Positions 24,560 to 34,468 are shown, numbered from the stretch's first letter. The stretch is DNA of 64,000 nt from Amycolatopsis alkalitolerans (GCF_006152065.1 NZ_VDFW01000014.1:62001-126000), one strand, 5' to 3'. Made by a program: numbers and translations. The notes: generated by a model not told the origin, from the sequence alone.

Positions 24560-27106
24560 TCAGGAGGCCAGCACCACCTTGCCCAGCTCGGCCGAGGTCG
24601 CCAGCAGCGGATGCTTCGGCACCACCCGGACCGTGTAGCCGAGCGAACCCGCGTGCGGCAGGCGGAGCGTCGCGGTGAACAGCCCGACACCGGCCTGGGT
24701 CATCGGCACGGCGACCGGTTCGGACAGGTCGTCGGTGTCACCGACCCGGCCCACCACAGCCTGGACGTCCACTTCGGACTCGTCGAGACCGGCCAGGTCG
24801 ATCCGGGCCTCCACCCGCACCTCGCTGCCCACGACGAGCTTCTCCGCGGTGAGCTCGCTGTCGAAGATCTTCACCTGCGACCACACGCTGTCGATCCGCT
24901 TGCGGTACTCCGAGAGTGACTTGGCTCCCTCGAAGGAGTTCCGGGTCGCGGCGGCGACCGTCGTCGCGGCCGGGTGATAGCAGCTCTCGACGTACTCGCG
25001 CACCATCCGGGACGCCTGCACGCGCGGGCCGAGGGTGTCGAGCGTGTGCCACACCATCGACATCCAGCCCTTCGGCACGCCCCCGGCGTCGCGGTCGTAG
25101 AACAGCGGCGCGACCTGCTGGCCGAGCAGGTCATACAGCGCGGCCGACTCCAGCTCGTCACGCCGCAGCGGATCCCGGATGCCGTCGGCGGTCGGGATCG
25201 CCCAGCCGTTGCTGCCGTCGTAGCACTCGTCCCACCAGCCGTCCCGGATGGACAGGTTGAGCCCGCCGTTGAGCGCCGACTTCATCCCCGAGGTGCCGCA
25301 CGCCTCCAACGGCCGCGTCGGATTGTTGAGCCACACGTCGCAACCACGGTAGAGATAGCGCGCCATCGACATGTCGTAGTCCGGCAGGAACACCATCCGG
25401 CGCCGGACCGCGGGGTCGTCGACGAACCGGACGATCTGCTGGATCAGCTGCTTCCCGCCCTCGTCGGCCGGATGCGATTTGCCCGCCACGACGATCTGGA
25501 TCGGCCGGTCCTCGTCGAGCAGGAGCGCGCGCAACCGCTCCGGGTCACGCAGCATCAGGGTCAGCCGCTTGTAGGTGGGGACCCGGCGGGCGAACCCGAC
25601 GGTCAGCACGTCCGGGTCGAACACCGTGGTGATCCACCCCAGTTCGAGCGCCGACGCGCCTCGCTGCAGCCACGACTCGCGCACGCGCCGCCGTACTTCG
25701 GCGACCAGCTTCTGCCGCAGGTCCCGCCGCAGCGCCCACAGCTCCTCGTCGCTGACCCCCTGCCGGCTCGGCAACTGGCTGGCATCGTCGCTGCGGCCCC
25801 ATACCGCGTTTCCTCTGTGCTTCCCGCCGAGCAGCGCCGTCAGCTCGCGGGCCACCCACGTCGGGCCGTGCACGCCGTTGGTGACCGAGGTGATCGGCAC
25901 CTCGTCCTCGTCGAACCCGGACCACAGCCGCGCGAACATGCGCCGGGACACGCGGCCGTGCAGCCGCGAAACCCCGTTCGCGCGCTGGGCCAGCCGGAGG
26001 CCCATGTGGGCCATGTTGAACATGCCCGGGTTGTCCTCCGCGCCGAGCGCCAGCACGCGCTGCGTCTCGATACCGGGAAGCAGCCGGCCGTCGCCGAAGT
26101 AGTGCTGCACGAGGTCCACCGGGAACCGGTCGATACCGGCGGGCACCGGGGTGTGCGTGGTGAACACCGTGCCCGCGCGGACGGCCGAGAGCACCTCGTC
26201 GAACCCGAAGCCGTGCTCGTCGATGAGCTCACGAGCCCGCTCCAGGCCGAGGAACCCGGCGTGCCCTTCGTTGGTGTGGAACACCTCCGGCTGCGGGTGC
26301 CCGGCCAGCTCGCAGTACCGCCGCACCGCGCGCATCCCGCCGATACCGGCGAGGATCTCCTGCCGGATCCGGTGGTCGGCGTCGCCGCCGTAAAGGCGGT
26401 CGGTGACGCGGCGGAGGTCCTCGTCGTTGGCGTCCACGTCGGTGTCGAGCAGCAGCAGCGGGACGCGCCCGACGCGCGCCTGCCACACCTGCGCGTACAG
26501 ATCGCGGCCGCCGGGCATCGCGACGTCGACCAGAACGGGCTCGTCGGCATCGTCGGTCAGCAGCTCCAGCGGCAACCCGTTCGGGTCAATCACCGGATAG
26601 TGCTCGAGCTGCCAGCCGTCCAGCGACAGGCCCTGGCGGAAGTAGCCCGCGCGGTAGAGCGGGCCGACGCCGATCACCGGAACGCCCAGGTCGGAAGCGG
26701 CCTTCAGATGGTCGCCGGCGAGCACGCCGAGACCGCCGGAGTAGTTCGGGAGCGCCTCGTGCACGCCGAACTCCATGCAGAAGTAGGCGATCGCGCGCGG
26801 CCCGTCGGCCTGCTGCTGCTGATACCAGCGGTCCTCGGTGAGGTACCGCTCGAGATCCTCCGTCGCCACCCGCGCCCTGGCGAGGAAGTCCTCGTCGGCG
26901 GCCAGTTGCTCGAGCCGCGCCGGAGGGACCGCCAGGAGCATCCGCAGCGGGTCCTTGACGCGGCGGAACAGGTCGGCGTCCATCGAGGCGAACAGGTCGC
27001 GCGTCGGCGGATGCCAGGTCCAGCGCAGGTTGGTCGCCAGGGACCGCAGGCCCGCCAACGGTTCCGGCAGGCTCGCGCGAACGGTGAACCGACGGATCGC
27101 TCTCAT
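24560..27106 (-). CDS. glgP: Alpha-glucan (glycogen/maltodextrin) phosphorylase
   Basis: An 848-residue alpha-glucan phosphorylase of the long actinobacterial/archaeal subfamily, which releases glucose-1-phosphate from glycogen or maltodextrin. The N-terminal PFAM-type start (LRSLATNLRWTWHPPTRDLF) is typical. IAYFCMEFGVHEALPNYSGG and GVLAGDHLKAASDLGVP are conserved early blocks, FHTNEGHAGFLGLER is mid-protein, and the pyridoxal-phosphate region is PLEACGTSGMKSALNGGLNL. ATG 27106 starts at MRAIRRFTV; an in-frame TTG upstream was rejected. It is divergent from the zinc metallopeptidase gene, with 57 bases between them. Confidence 0.95.
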   Translation of the reverse strand: MRAIRRFTVRASLPEPLAGLRSLATNLRWTWHPPTRDLFASMDADLFRRVKDPLRMLLAVPPARLEQLAADEDFLARARVATEDLERYLTEDRWYQQQQADGPRAIAYFCMEFGVHEALPNYSGGLGVLAGDHLKAASDLGVPVIGVGPLYRAGYFRQGLSLDGWQLEHYPVIDPNGLPLELLTDDADEPVLVDVAMPGGRDLYAQVWQARVGRVPLLLLDTDVDANDEDLRRVTDRLYGGDADHRIRQEILAGIGGMRAVRRYCELAGHPQPEVFHTNEGHAGFLGLERARELIDEHGFGFDEVLSAVRAGTVFTTHTPVPAGIDRFPVDLVQHYFGDGRLLPGIETQRVLALGAEDNPGMFNMAHMGLRLAQRANGVSRLHGRVSRRMFARLWSGFDEDEVPITSVTNGVHGPTWVARELTALLGGKHRGNAVWGRSDDASQLPSRQGVSDEELWALRRDLRQKLVAEVRRRVRESWLQRGASALELGWITTVFDPDVLTVGFARRVPTYKRLTLMLRDPERLRALLLDEDRPIQIVVAGKSHPADEGGKQLIQQIVRFVDDPAVRRRMVFLPDYDMSMARYLYRGCDVWLNNPTRPLEACGTSGMKSALNGGLNLSIRDGWWDECYDGSNGWAIPTADGIRDPLRRDELESAALYDLLGQQVAPLFYDRDAGGVPKGWMSMVWHTLDTLGPRVQASRMVREYVESCYHPAATTVAAATRNSFEGAKSLSEYRKRIDSVWSQVKIFDSELTAEKLVVGSEVRVEARIDLAGLDESEVDVQAVVGRVGDTDDLSEPVAVPMTQAGVGLFTATLRLPHAGSLGYTVRVVPKHPLLATSAELGKVVLAS

Positions 27107-27163
27107 GAGAAGCGACAATATCGGTTACTGTCCGAGCACCGAAGCCGATCAGGGAGCTGGTGG

Positions 27164-28585
27164 ATGCGCGCAGGGGGACTCGTAGCCGCGATGGCCGGGG
27201 TGCTGGTGGTCAGCCTCACGGCCTGCGGCGGCAACGACGGTGGCACGGCCGCGGCCTCGGTCGACGGCCTGCCGATCACGCATTTCGAGAGCGGGTTGCG
27301 CCCGGACGCACCGCCCCCGGACGTCCAGGTGCGGAACGTCAGCGACGACCAGGCCGACCAGCTCGCGATGGCGACCATCGCCGACGTGGAGACGTACTGG
27401 TCGAAGCAGCTGCCCGGCGACTTCGGCGTCGCGTTCAAGCCGGTGAGCGCACTGCTGTCCTACGACTCGGACGGCCCGGACCAGCAGAACGGCTGCGGCG
27501 ACCTGAAAGGCATCGAGAACGCGTTCTACTGCGGCGCGGACGATTCGATCGCGTGGGACCGCGGCGTGCTCCTGCCGACGATGATCAAGCAGTTCGGCCC
27601 GCTGTCGGTGGTCACGGTGCTCGCGCACGAGTTCGGGCACGCCGTGCAGTACCGCCTCGGGAAGCAGGCCGGCATCACCCGCACCACGCCCACGATCGTC
27701 AAAGAGCAGCAGGCGGACTGCTTCGCCGGCGGGTACTACCACTGGGTGGTCGCAGGCGACAGCAGGTATTTCGCAGTGTCGACGGCCGAGGGACTGGACG
27801 CGGCGCTTCTGTCGCTGTTCGGGGTGCGCGACGAGGCTGGCACGTCAGCCACCGCCCGCGGCGCGCACGGGACCGGGTTCGACCGGATCTTCGCGTTCCA
27901 GCTCGGTTTCGAGCAGGGGCCGAAGGCGTGCGCGGGGATCAACGAGGACAACCTGAAAGCCCGCGTGGCGGAACGCCCGTTCGACCCGGGCGACAAGAAC
28001 GAGGGCAACATCGACATCGACGATCACGCCATCGAGTTGCTCAAGCAGAGCCTGGACGCCGCCTTCGCCGGCGCGAAGGCGAGCCCGCCCAAGATCGTCG
28101 ACGGCAGCGGCCGATGCCAGGGTGGTCCCTCGACGCCTCCCGCGTCGTACTGCCCGGGGGACAACACGGTGGATATCGACCTGCCCGCGCTCGCGGCACT
28201 CGGCCAGCCGGTGGACCTGGAGGCCGAGCAGAGCGGGCAGCCGAGCGAGGGGCGCGGCGACTTCGCGGCGCTGTCGGAGGTCGCTTCGCGGTACGCGCTG
28301 GGCATCGAGAAGGGCGTCGGCGCGTCGATCGACAACGCCAACGCCGGCCTGCGGACCGCTTGTCTCGTGGGCGCCTGGGCCGGCGCGGTGAACAAGCTGA
28401 CGAACACCGAGCTGCGCCTGTCCGCGGGCGACCTCGACGAGGCGATCTCCGACCTGCTGCGCCCGGACAGCCTCATCGCTTCGGACGTCAACGGGCAGCG
28501 GGTGGCCGCCGGCTTCACCCGGGTCGAGGCGATGCGGACCGGCTACCTGCAGGGCTCCGCTCCCTGCAGCAAGAACTACGCCTGA
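27164..28585 (+). CDS. Neutral zinc metallopeptidase lipoprotein (YpfJ-like)
   Basis: A 473-residue exported protein. The signal ends in a lipobox (VVSLTAC, Cys about 23), so it is anchored outside the membrane. The peptidase domain (about 60-310) has the zinc motif VLAHEFGHAVQYRLG and, downstream, QQADCFAGGYYHWV with the third ligand. Cys pairs in NGCGDLKGIENAFYCG and others suggest disulfides. A C-terminal all-helical domain follows (SEVASRYALGIEKGVG). ATG 27164 is preceded by AGGGAG. The role is probably envelope protein turnover; the substrate is unknown. Confidence 0.9.
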   Translation: MRAGGLVAAMAGVLVVSLTACGGNDGGTAAASVDGLPITHFESGLRPDAPPPDVQVRNVSDDQADQLAMATIADVETYWSKQLPGDFGVAFKPVSALLSYDSDGPDQQNGCGDLKGIENAFYCGADDSIAWDRGVLLPTMIKQFGPLSVVTVLAHEFGHAVQYRLGKQAGITRTTPTIVKEQQADCFAGGYYHWVVAGDSRYFAVSTAEGLDAALLSLFGVRDEAGTSATARGAHGTGFDRIFAFQLGFEQGPKACAGINEDNLKARVAERPFDPGDKNEGNIDIDDHAIELLKQSLDAAFAGAKASPPKIVDGSGRCQGGPSTPPASYCPGDNTVDIDLPALAALGQPVDLEAEQSGQPSEGRGDFAALSEVASRYALGIEKGVGASIDNANAGLRTACLVGAWAGAVNKLTNTELRLSAGDLDEAISDLLRPDSLIASDVNGQRVAAGFTRVEAMRTGYLQGSAPCSKNYA

Positions 28586-28602
28586 CCCCAGCATCCGGCA
28601 CC

Positions 28603-28653
28603 TTGCCGTGAGGGACCCCCTCACGGCAAATAAGGGCATGAGGGGGCCCCTCA
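28603..28653. terminator. Two tandem palindromes between convergent genes
   Basis: TTGCCGTGAGGG-ACC-CCCTCACGGCAA (28603-28629) is a perfect 12-bp stem with a 3-base loop. Ten bases on, TGAGGGG-G-CCCCTCA (28639-28653) is a second hairpin ending in CGGCACGGCAAGG, which can also pair with the first left arm. Both lie between two converging stops. This CCGTGAGGG family of palindromes looks like a genome-specific terminator-type repeat. Confidence 0.7.
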
Positions 28654-28671
28654 CGGCACGGCAAGGGCGGG

Positions 28672-29628
28672 TCAGAACAGGGCCGAGGCCAGGTCCCGCC
28701 GGGCTTTGGCGACGCGCTCGTCCGCGGCGTCGAACAGTTCGAACAGGCTCACCAGGTGCTCCCGCACACGGTTGCGGTCTTCGCCGAACGTGCGGCGGAT
28801 CGTGCCGATCAGCCTGCCGAAGGCGTCCTCGACCTTGTTCTGGGCCACCTCGAAGTCCGCCGCCGCGAGCTGGGCGGCCAGGTCCGACGGGTCCGCGTCG
28901 GCGCGGGCGACGGCCGACGGATCGGCCACCTCCGCCCTCGCGGCGAAGCGAACCTGGGTCAGCGCGGCCTTCGCCTGCTCGTTCGCCGGTTCGACGTCGA
29001 GGATGCGCTTGTAAGCGGCCTCCGCCTCGGCGTAGTCACCCTTCTCGAACGCCTCCTCGGCCTCTGTGAAGCGCGGGTCCTCCGGCTCCTCGACCTCGAC
29101 GGGCTGCGCGTCCCGGATCCCGGGCAGCTTGTCCTTGAGCGCGTCCAGCAAGGCGTTGAGCCACTTCTTGATCTCCGGCTCCGGCAACGCCCCGGCGAAC
29201 GCGTCGACCGGCTGGCCACCGGCGATCGCGACCACCGTCGGGATGGACTGCGCGCCGAACAGCTGCGCGATCCTCGGGTTCGCGTCGACGTCGACCTTGG
29301 CGAGCACCCAGGCACCACCGGCCTGCCCCGCCAGCCGTTCGAGCACCGGGCTGAGCTGCTTGCACGGGCCGCACCAGTCCGCCCACAGGTCCACGACCAC
29401 GAGCTGCTGCAGGGACCGTTCGACGACGTCGGCCTGGAACGACGACTCGGTGACCTCGATGACGTTGGCACCGCCCGGCGCGCCTTGCGGCGGAGCCCCC
29501 GGCGGCGGGGTGGCCGGCTGCTGGCGCACGGCGTCCGCGCGCGCTTTCAGCGCGGACAGATCGACCGCACCCGACAGCGCGGCTGACATGGCTGCTGAGT
29601 TCGCTGCTGATCCGCGTGGATTCGTCAC
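28672..29628 (-). CDS. Thioredoxin-TPR protein (CnoX/YbbN-like)
   Basis: A 318-residue cytoplasmic protein. A Pro/Gly/Ala-rich start ([14 protein letters not shown]) is followed by a thioredoxin domain (about 55-165) with the intact active site [22 protein letters not shown]-terminal TPR region (about 190-318) has [20 protein letters not shown] and [20 protein letters not shown]. Redox chaperones of the CnoX type have this order, although several keep an inactive SxxC centre; here both Cys remain. The start is GTG 29628. It is monocistronic, facing the metallopeptidase. Confidence 0.92.
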   Translation of the reverse strand: MTNPRGSAANSAAMSAALSGAVDLSALKARADAVRQQPATPPPGAPPQGAPGGANVIEVTESSFQADVVERSLQQLVVVDLWADWCGPCKQLSPVLERLAGQAGGAWVLAKVDVDANPRIAQLFGAQSIPTVVAIAGGQPVDAFAGALPEPEIKKWLNALLDALKDKLPGIRDAQPVEVEEPEDPRFTEAEEAFEKGDYAEAEAAYKRILDVEPANEQAKAALTQVRFAARAEVADPSAVARADADPSDLAAQLAAADFEVAQNKVEDAFGRLIGTIRRTFGEDRNRVREHLVSLFELFDAADERVAKARRDLASALF

Positions 29629-29659
29629 GGTTCCATCCTGGCACGCGCGGCCGCGGGAA

Positions 29660-29956
29660 TCACCGCAGGTGCTGTTCGACCCGCTCCACCTTCGCCTCGA
29701 GCTGACCGGTGTAGCCCGGCCGGATATCGGCCTTGAGCACGAGCGACACCCGTGCGGCGCCCTCACCTGCGGCTTCGACGGCGCGTTTGACCACGTCCAT
29801 CACCTCGTCCCAGTCGCCCTCGACGTTGGTGAACATCGCGTTCGTGGAATTGGGCAGTCCCGAGTCCCGGACCACCTTCACCGCCCGCGCGACGGCCTCG
29901 CTGACTCCTCCGTCCGGGTCCCCGCCGGACGGGCTGACGCTGAATGCGACGAGCAT
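29660..29956 (-). CDS. MTH1187/YkoF-family thiamine-binding-like protein
   Basis: A 98-residue UPF0045-type protein: [11 protein letters not shown] at the start, [40 protein letters not shown] and a beta strand [12 protein letters not shown] at the end. This matches the ferredoxin-like MTH1187 fold, which binds hydroxymethylpyrimidine or thiamine in some members. It is cytoplasmic and probably tetrameric. It is encoded alone, 31 bases upstream of the thioredoxin-TPR gene in the same direction and divergent from a MarR gene. Confidence 0.88.
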   Translation of the reverse strand: MLVAFSVSPSGGDPDGGVSEAVARAVKVVRDSGLPNSTNAMFTNVEGDWDEVMDVVKRAVEAAGEGAARVSLVLKADIRPGYTGQLEAKVERVEQHLR

Positions 29957-30029
29957 CGGTGTTCCCTTCTCCTGGTTCCGGCACCACCCTGCCCCATCGG
30001 GCGATTACGCGCTGGTAGCTTCCCAGCTC

Positions 30030-30530
30030 ATGAACCGCCCACTGCCGTTCGACCCGATCGCCCGCGCCGCCCAGCTGTGGGAGGACCGCGTCGGACCCTC
30101 CGGCACGATGGCCGCGGTGACCGGGTTGATGCGCGTCCAGCAGATCATCCAGTCGGCCGTGGACGGCGCGCTGAAACCCCACGGGCTCACCTTCGCGCGC
30201 TACGAGGCGCTCGTGCTGCTGAGCTTCGCCCGCCGCTCGAGCCTGCCGATGCGGGTCATGGGTGAGCGCCTGCAACTGCATCCGACGAGCGTGACGAACA
30301 TCGTCGACCGGCTCGAGCGGGACGGACTCGTGAAGCGCGTCCCGCATCCGACCGATCGTCGTACGACGCTCGTCGAGATCACCGACGGCGGCCGTGCCCG
30401 GCACGCCGAGGCGACCAAGGCGGTCACGGCCATCGACTTCGGCCTGGTCGGCCTGACCCCGGCTCAAACCACTCAGCTCACGGATCTGCTCACCAAGATC
30501 CGCAAAGCCACCGGCGACTTCATCGACTAA
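30030..30530 (+). CDS. MarR-family regulator
   Basis: A 166-residue winged-helix dimer. GLMRVQQIIQSAVDGALKPH is helix 1, LTFARYEALVLLSFARRSSL leads to the recognition helix MRVMGERLQLHPTSVTNIVD, and RLERDGLVKRVPHPTDRRTT is the wing. The C-terminal helices close the dimer. ATG 30030 lies 73 bases from the divergent MTH1187-type gene. It converges on the DUF3817 gene with four bases between the stops. Ligand and targets are unknown. Confidence 0.92.
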   Translation: MNRPLPFDPIARAAQLWEDRVGPSGTMAAVTGLMRVQQIIQSAVDGALKPHGLTFARYEALVLLSFARRSSLPMRVMGERLQLHPTSVTNIVDRLERDGLVKRVPHPTDRRTTLVEITDGGRARHAEATKAVTAIDFGLVGLTPAQTTQLTDLLTKIRKATGDFID

Positions 30531-30534
30531 CGGG

Positions 30535-30903
30535 TCAGGCGGCGGCGGTTTCGGTCTCGCGGACGAACAGGCCGGTGCCGCCGTGGGTGAGCCGCTCCGG
30601 GCCGTCGAGCTTGCCGGTGCGCAGCGCCCACTTCTCGAACCACCACGTGAACAGCGGCGGGATGCTGGCCAGCAATGCGATCACGAGCGTCTTCGGCTTC
30701 CACGCGAGAGGCTTGAACACGGCGAGCGTCACCACCACATAGCTGATGAAGATCACTCCGTGCACCATGCCCAGCACCGGAACGCCACCCTCGTCGGACG
30801 CGGAGAAGCCGTACTTCAGGATCATCCCGATCACCAGACCCGCCCAGGACAGGGCCTCGGCGACTGCGGCCACGCGGAACACGAGAGCGGCCTTGCTGGA
30901 CAC
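30535..30903 (-). CDS. DUF3817 integral membrane protein
   Basis: A 122-residue membrane protein with three predicted helices: VFRVAAVAEALSWAGLVIGM, VPVLGMVHGVIFISYVVVTL, and LVIALLASIPPLFTWWFEKW. The pattern matches DUF3817, common in actinobacteria near multidrug or growth genes. I chose GTG 30903 because GAGGAGG lies six bases upstream; earlier in-frame ATG codons overlap that ribosome site. Function unknown. Confidence 0.87.
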   Translation of the reverse strand: MSSKAALVFRVAAVAEALSWAGLVIGMILKYGFSASDEGGVPVLGMVHGVIFISYVVVTLAVFKPLAWKPKTLVIALLASIPPLFTWWFEKWALRTGKLDGPERLTHGGTGLFVRETETAAA

Positions 30904-31239
30904 TACTTTCCTCCTCATTGGATACACACAAAAAACCGTCCGGCAACGGGACTCGTAAGGGGCGATTCCCTTACGTCAACCGCGCTGTCGGACGTTTCGG
31001 TGTCCAGTGTGCGCCGTGACGCTGCTCACGGGAACACCGGGGGTCGTGATCATTCTCACGACCCCCGGTGCTCACCCGTCAGCTCGCGCGGGGTGGTCGC
31101 CCACGTGGCCTGCGTCCCGTCGGAGGTCAGCCGGAAGTCCAAGATGGACCAGCGCCTCCGCGGCTCCAGCCGGGTGCCCGGTATGCCCGGTCTTCCAGGC
31201 AGCCCGGCGCGGGAACCGGCGCCATCAGGAACGCCTTTT
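30904..31239. other. Intergenic stretch of 336 bases
   Basis: It holds the promoter side of the DUF3817 gene, the hairpin at 31035-31070 and, on the minus strand before 31071, a stretch reading RRWSILDFRLTSDGTQATWA with no start codon. The latter looks like the tail of a lost gene that I cannot identify. Confidence 0.4.
31035..31070. terminator. 15-bp perfect hairpin
   Basis: CACCGGGGGTCGTGA (31035-31049) and TCACGACCCCCGGTG (31056-31070) form a perfect 15-bp stem with a 6-base loop. It lies past the stop of the mannosidase gene and before the DUF3817 gene region, on the path of minus-strand transcripts. No T-run follows. Probable terminator. Confidence 0.65.
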
Positions 31240-34200
31240 TCATTGCTGCGCGGCGAATCCGATAGCGAAGACGTGCAACTGTCCACCCGAGACGCTCGAC
31301 GGCAACGTGACACTTTGGACCGTCTTGCCCGCGCTGAGCGTGATCGGCGTGCTCGCGAACACGTAGGTGTTGATCTGCTGCGGGTCGCCGCCGACGCTGT
31401 TGCGGTACGACGTGGTGAACGCCTTCTGGTTGCCGAACGCCGGCTGCGCGCCACCACCGCCGAGTGTCCAGTCCGAGAACCCGAGGCTCGCGGCGGTGGT
31501 ACTGCCGTCGGTGTAAGTGATCGTCACCGTGCCGGAGGCGTTCCCGTTCGAGCCGGCGCCGAGGAAGGCCAGCTGACCGCTGCCGGACACGTTCACCGTC
31601 TGCCCCTGTGCGATCACGTTGTCCGGCGAACCGGCCGGGTAGGCCGGCCAGGTGTAGGAGAATCCGTTGACCGTCACCGTACTGCCCGCCTTGGCACCGG
31701 CCGCGGCGAGCGCGTCGGCGGAGTAGCTGTAGCCGACCCCGTCGAAGTTCGCCGCGGCGGGCTTGGCATCTGGTGAGATCCCCGCGTTGTTCACGGTCGC
31801 GAGCCAGCTACCCGGTTGCGCGACCAGCACACCCAGCGTTGTGGACAGTTGCTGCCCGCCGCCGGTCAGCGTGATCGGCACCTGGTACGAACCTTCGGCC
31901 GTCCCGCCGGCGACGGCGACCGCGACGTTCGCCTGAGCCTTGCCACCGGCCGGAACCGTGAGATCACCGGAGGACGGGGTGACCGTGATCCCCGCCGGCG
32001 GCGCGGCGGCCCAGTGCCAGGTCCGGGCGGTGCCGGACAGGTCCTGCGCGCCGATCGCCGCGGTGCCGCCGGCCCCATCCGGCACCACCATCCGCGCCGG
32101 ATCCACAAAGGACACCGCAGGCGTCTCACCTTCGCGGAACGAAGGCGGTGCGTCGGCGGCAGCAGAACCCCAGGAGGTGTCGGGCGTGCTGGACAGGGTG
32201 TAGTCGAGCGTGCCTCCGTTGGCCACGAACGACTCCGGCAGCCAGGGCTTGGCCGAGGTGATGCCGTCCACCTTCAGCCCGGTCACGTACTGGCCGGAAC
32301 CCGAGGCGTTGATCGTGATCTTCTTGCCCAGCCCCGTGGTCAGCACGATCTTCGAGAACAGGGGCGAGCCGAGCACGAGTTCCGCACGCCCCGGGATCTC
32401 CGGGTACATGCCCAGGGCGGACCACACGTACCACGACGACATCTGGCCGAGATCGTCGTTGCCGACCAGGCCCTCCGGGTTCGGGTTGTACAGCTCGGTC
32501 ATTGCCCGCCGCACGATCAACTGCGTCTTGTAGGGCGCGCCGGCGAAGTCGTACAGCCACGGCGAGTTCGCGTTCGGCTCGTTGCCCAGGAACGCATGCG
32601 GGTCCCGGGTTCCGGCGTTGAGCTCGGTGAAGAACTCGTCCAAACGCGACTGGACGGCCTGGTTCCCGCCGAACGCCGTGATCAGCCCGGCCACGTCGTA
32701 GGGCACCATCCAGCTGTACTGCGCGCCGTTGCCCTCGACCCAGCCCGAGGAACTGCCCGGGTTGTACGGGGTCGTGAACGTGCCGTCCGCCTGGCGCGGC
32801 TGCAGGTAGCCGGTCGCGGGGTTGTACAGGTTCTGCCAGTACTGGGCCCGTTTCATGAAGTTCTGGTAAGTCGAGGAGTCGCCGAGCCGCCGCGCCAGTT
32901 GCGCGATGGAGAAGTCGGCGCTGGTGTACTCCAGCGTGTCCGCGCCGGCGCCCGGCACGTACCCGAGGGTCTGGTAGTCCTGCAGACCCGGCCGCTCGGT
33001 GTAGCCCTGCGTGGTCGGCTGAGTCGCGCCGCGGATCATCGACAGCAGGGCGTTGTTCGCGTCGAAGTCCTTGGCGCCGAAGGCATACGCGCTGGACACG
33101 ATGATGTGGTACGGGTCGCCGTTCATCACGCCGGTGTAGTCGTTCGCCACGGTCCAGCGGTCCCACGCCCCGCCCTGTGCGGCATAGGCGATCATCGACC
33201 GCGCGATATCGGAGGTTTCCCTCGGCGCCAGCAAGGCCAGCAGCTGGATCTCCGAGCGGTAGATGTCCCAGCCCGAGAAGTTCGTGTACATCGCGTGCCC
33301 GCGGTCGGCGGTGTGCACGCGGCCGTCGAACCCGGTGTAGCGACCGTCCACATCGGAGAACACGTTCGGCTGGATCAGCGAGTGATACAGCGCGGTGTAG
33401 AACGTGGTCTTGTCGGCGTCCGAGCCGCCGGTGACCTGGATCTGACCGAGCCGGTCGTTCCACGCCTCGCGCGCCGCGGCCGCGACGTCGTCGAACGAGC
33501 GGTGGTTGTTCTCCACCCTGAGGTTCGCCTGCGCGCCATCGCTGGACACAAAGGACAGTCCGACCTGGACGTTCACCTTCGAGCCCGGCGCGAACGTGAC
33601 GTAGCCGCCGCTGCCGGGGCCACTGACGGTCGTGTCGGCCGGCCTCGCCGACTGCGAGCGCGCCACCGTCGTCTGCGGGGCGACCTTCGCCAGGGCACCA
33701 CCGTTCTCGGCGGCCTTGTTCGGGGTGACGGTCCCGTTACGCCAGGTGCCGATCGAGGCGAACGGGATGTCGAACTTCGCGTAGAAGTAGACGCGGTAAT
33801 GCGAGTTCGTGCCGCAGAACCGGCCGCTGGAGGCCCAGCCGCTGACGCTGTCGCGGCCGATGGTGATCTGCGCGTCGTCGGTGCCCATGATCGAGCCCGA
33901 GGTGTTGATCAGCAGCGTCGCGGGACTGTTCTGCGGGTAGCTGAACCGGCCCGACCCGGTGCGCTGGGTCGCGGTCAGGTCGACCTGCACGCCGCTGTCC
34001 AGTTTGACGCTGTACTTGCCCGCGCTCGCCTGCTCGTTGGCATGCGAGAACGGCATCGTGTACCGGCCGGGGTCGGTCGCGGACGAGGTGGTGACCTCCC
34101 CGGCGTAAGGGATGAACGGGATGTCCTCGTAGGTGTCACAACCGGCGCCCGAGAGGTGCGTCAGGCTGAATCCCTTGAGCGCGGTGCTGTCGTAGTAGTA

Positions 34201-34458
34201 GCCGCCGTGCTGTTCGGTGACGGTGTCCGGACTCCACTGGACCATCCCGAACGGCACCACCGCGCCCGGGAACGTGTTCCCGGCGCCGCCACCGGTGCCC
34301 TGGTCCGCGCCGCCCGGGCGGGTGCCGACGAAGGGGTTCACCCACTTCGCCAGATCCTGGGCAGGCACCGCGTCCGCCTGAACGACGGGCATGACGCTAG
34401 AGGTAACCACGAGACCGGCGACGAGCGCCAGCCCTCTTCTGACCCACAAAAGTCTCAT
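31240..34458 (-). CDS. Secreted GH92 alpha-1,2-mannosidase
   Basis: A 1072-residue exported glycosidase. It has an N-terminal signal (MRLLWVRRGLALVAGLVVTS, cleavage near QADA). A GH92 N-domain (about 40-290) begins KWVNPFVGTRPGG and GNTFPGAVVPFGMVQWSPDT. The catalytic (alpha/alpha)6 domain (about 310-790) has FSGWDIYRSEIQLLALL, YVPGAGADTLEYTSADF and GLVGNDDLGQMSSWYVWSAL. An NEW3-type beta domain follows (GGTAEGSYQVPITLTGGG), then a C-terminal beta module. GH92 enzymes are Ca-dependent exo-mannosidases. AGGAGG precedes the ATG. A LacI-type palindrome overlaps the leader, linking it to the divergent LacI/ABC operon. Confidence 0.93.
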   Translation of the reverse strand: MRLLWVRRGLALVAGLVVTSSVMPVVQADAVPAQDLAKWVNPFVGTRPGGADQGTGGGAGNTFPGAVVPFGMVQWSPDTVTEQHGGYYYDSTALKGFSLTHLSGAGCDTYEDIPFIPYAGEVTTSSATDPGRYTMPFSHANEQASAGKYSVKLDSGVQVDLTATQRTGSGRFSYPQNSPATLLINTSGSIMGTDDAQITIGRDSVSGWASSGRFCGTNSHYRVYFYAKFDIPFASIGTWRNGTVTPNKAAENGGALAKVAPQTTVARSQSARPADTTVSGPGSGGYVTFAPGSKVNVQVGLSFVSSDGAQANLRVENNHRSFDDVAAAAREAWNDRLGQIQVTGGSDADKTTFYTALYHSLIQPNVFSDVDGRYTGFDGRVHTADRGHAMYTNFSGWDIYRSEIQLLALLAPRETSDIARSMIAYAAQGGAWDRWTVANDYTGVMNGDPYHIIVSSAYAFGAKDFDANNALLSMIRGATQPTTQGYTERPGLQDYQTLGYVPGAGADTLEYTSADFSIAQLARRLGDSSTYQNFMKRAQYWQNLYNPATGYLQPRQADGTFTTPYNPGSSSGWVEGNGAQYSWMVPYDVAGLITAFGGNQAVQSRLDEFFTELNAGTRDPHAFLGNEPNANSPWLYDFAGAPYKTQLIVRRAMTELYNPNPEGLVGNDDLGQMSSWYVWSALGMYPEIPGRAELVLGSPLFSKIVLTTGLGKKITINASGSGQYVTGLKVDGITSAKPWLPESFVANGGTLDYTLSSTPDTSWGSAAADAPPSFREGETPAVSFVDPARMVVPDGAGGTAAIGAQDLSGTARTWHWAAAPPAGITVTPSSGDLTVPAGGKAQANVAVAVAGGTAEGSYQVPITLTGGGQQLSTTLGVLVAQPGSWLATVNNAGISPDAKPAAANFDGVGYSYSADALAAAGAKAGSTVTVNGFSYTWPAYPAGSPDNVIAQGQTVNVSGSGQLAFLGAGSNGNASGTVTITYTDGSTTAASLGFSDWTLGGGGAQPAFGNQKAFTTSYRNSVGGDPQQINTYVFASTPITLSAGKTVQSVTLPSSVSGGQLHVFAIGFAAQQ

Positions 34459-34468
34459 CGGCCCTCCT

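Noticed and set aside
24974-27163. A long in-frame extension of the zinc metallopeptidase upstream of 27164
   Set aside because: It is antisense to glycogen phosphorylase; the signal peptide and lipobox begin at ATG 27164.
31056-31240. A minus-strand tail reading RRWSILDFRLTSDGTQATWA after the mannosidase
   Set aside because: No start codon and no recognised family; possibly the end of a lost gene, but not supported enough to annotate.
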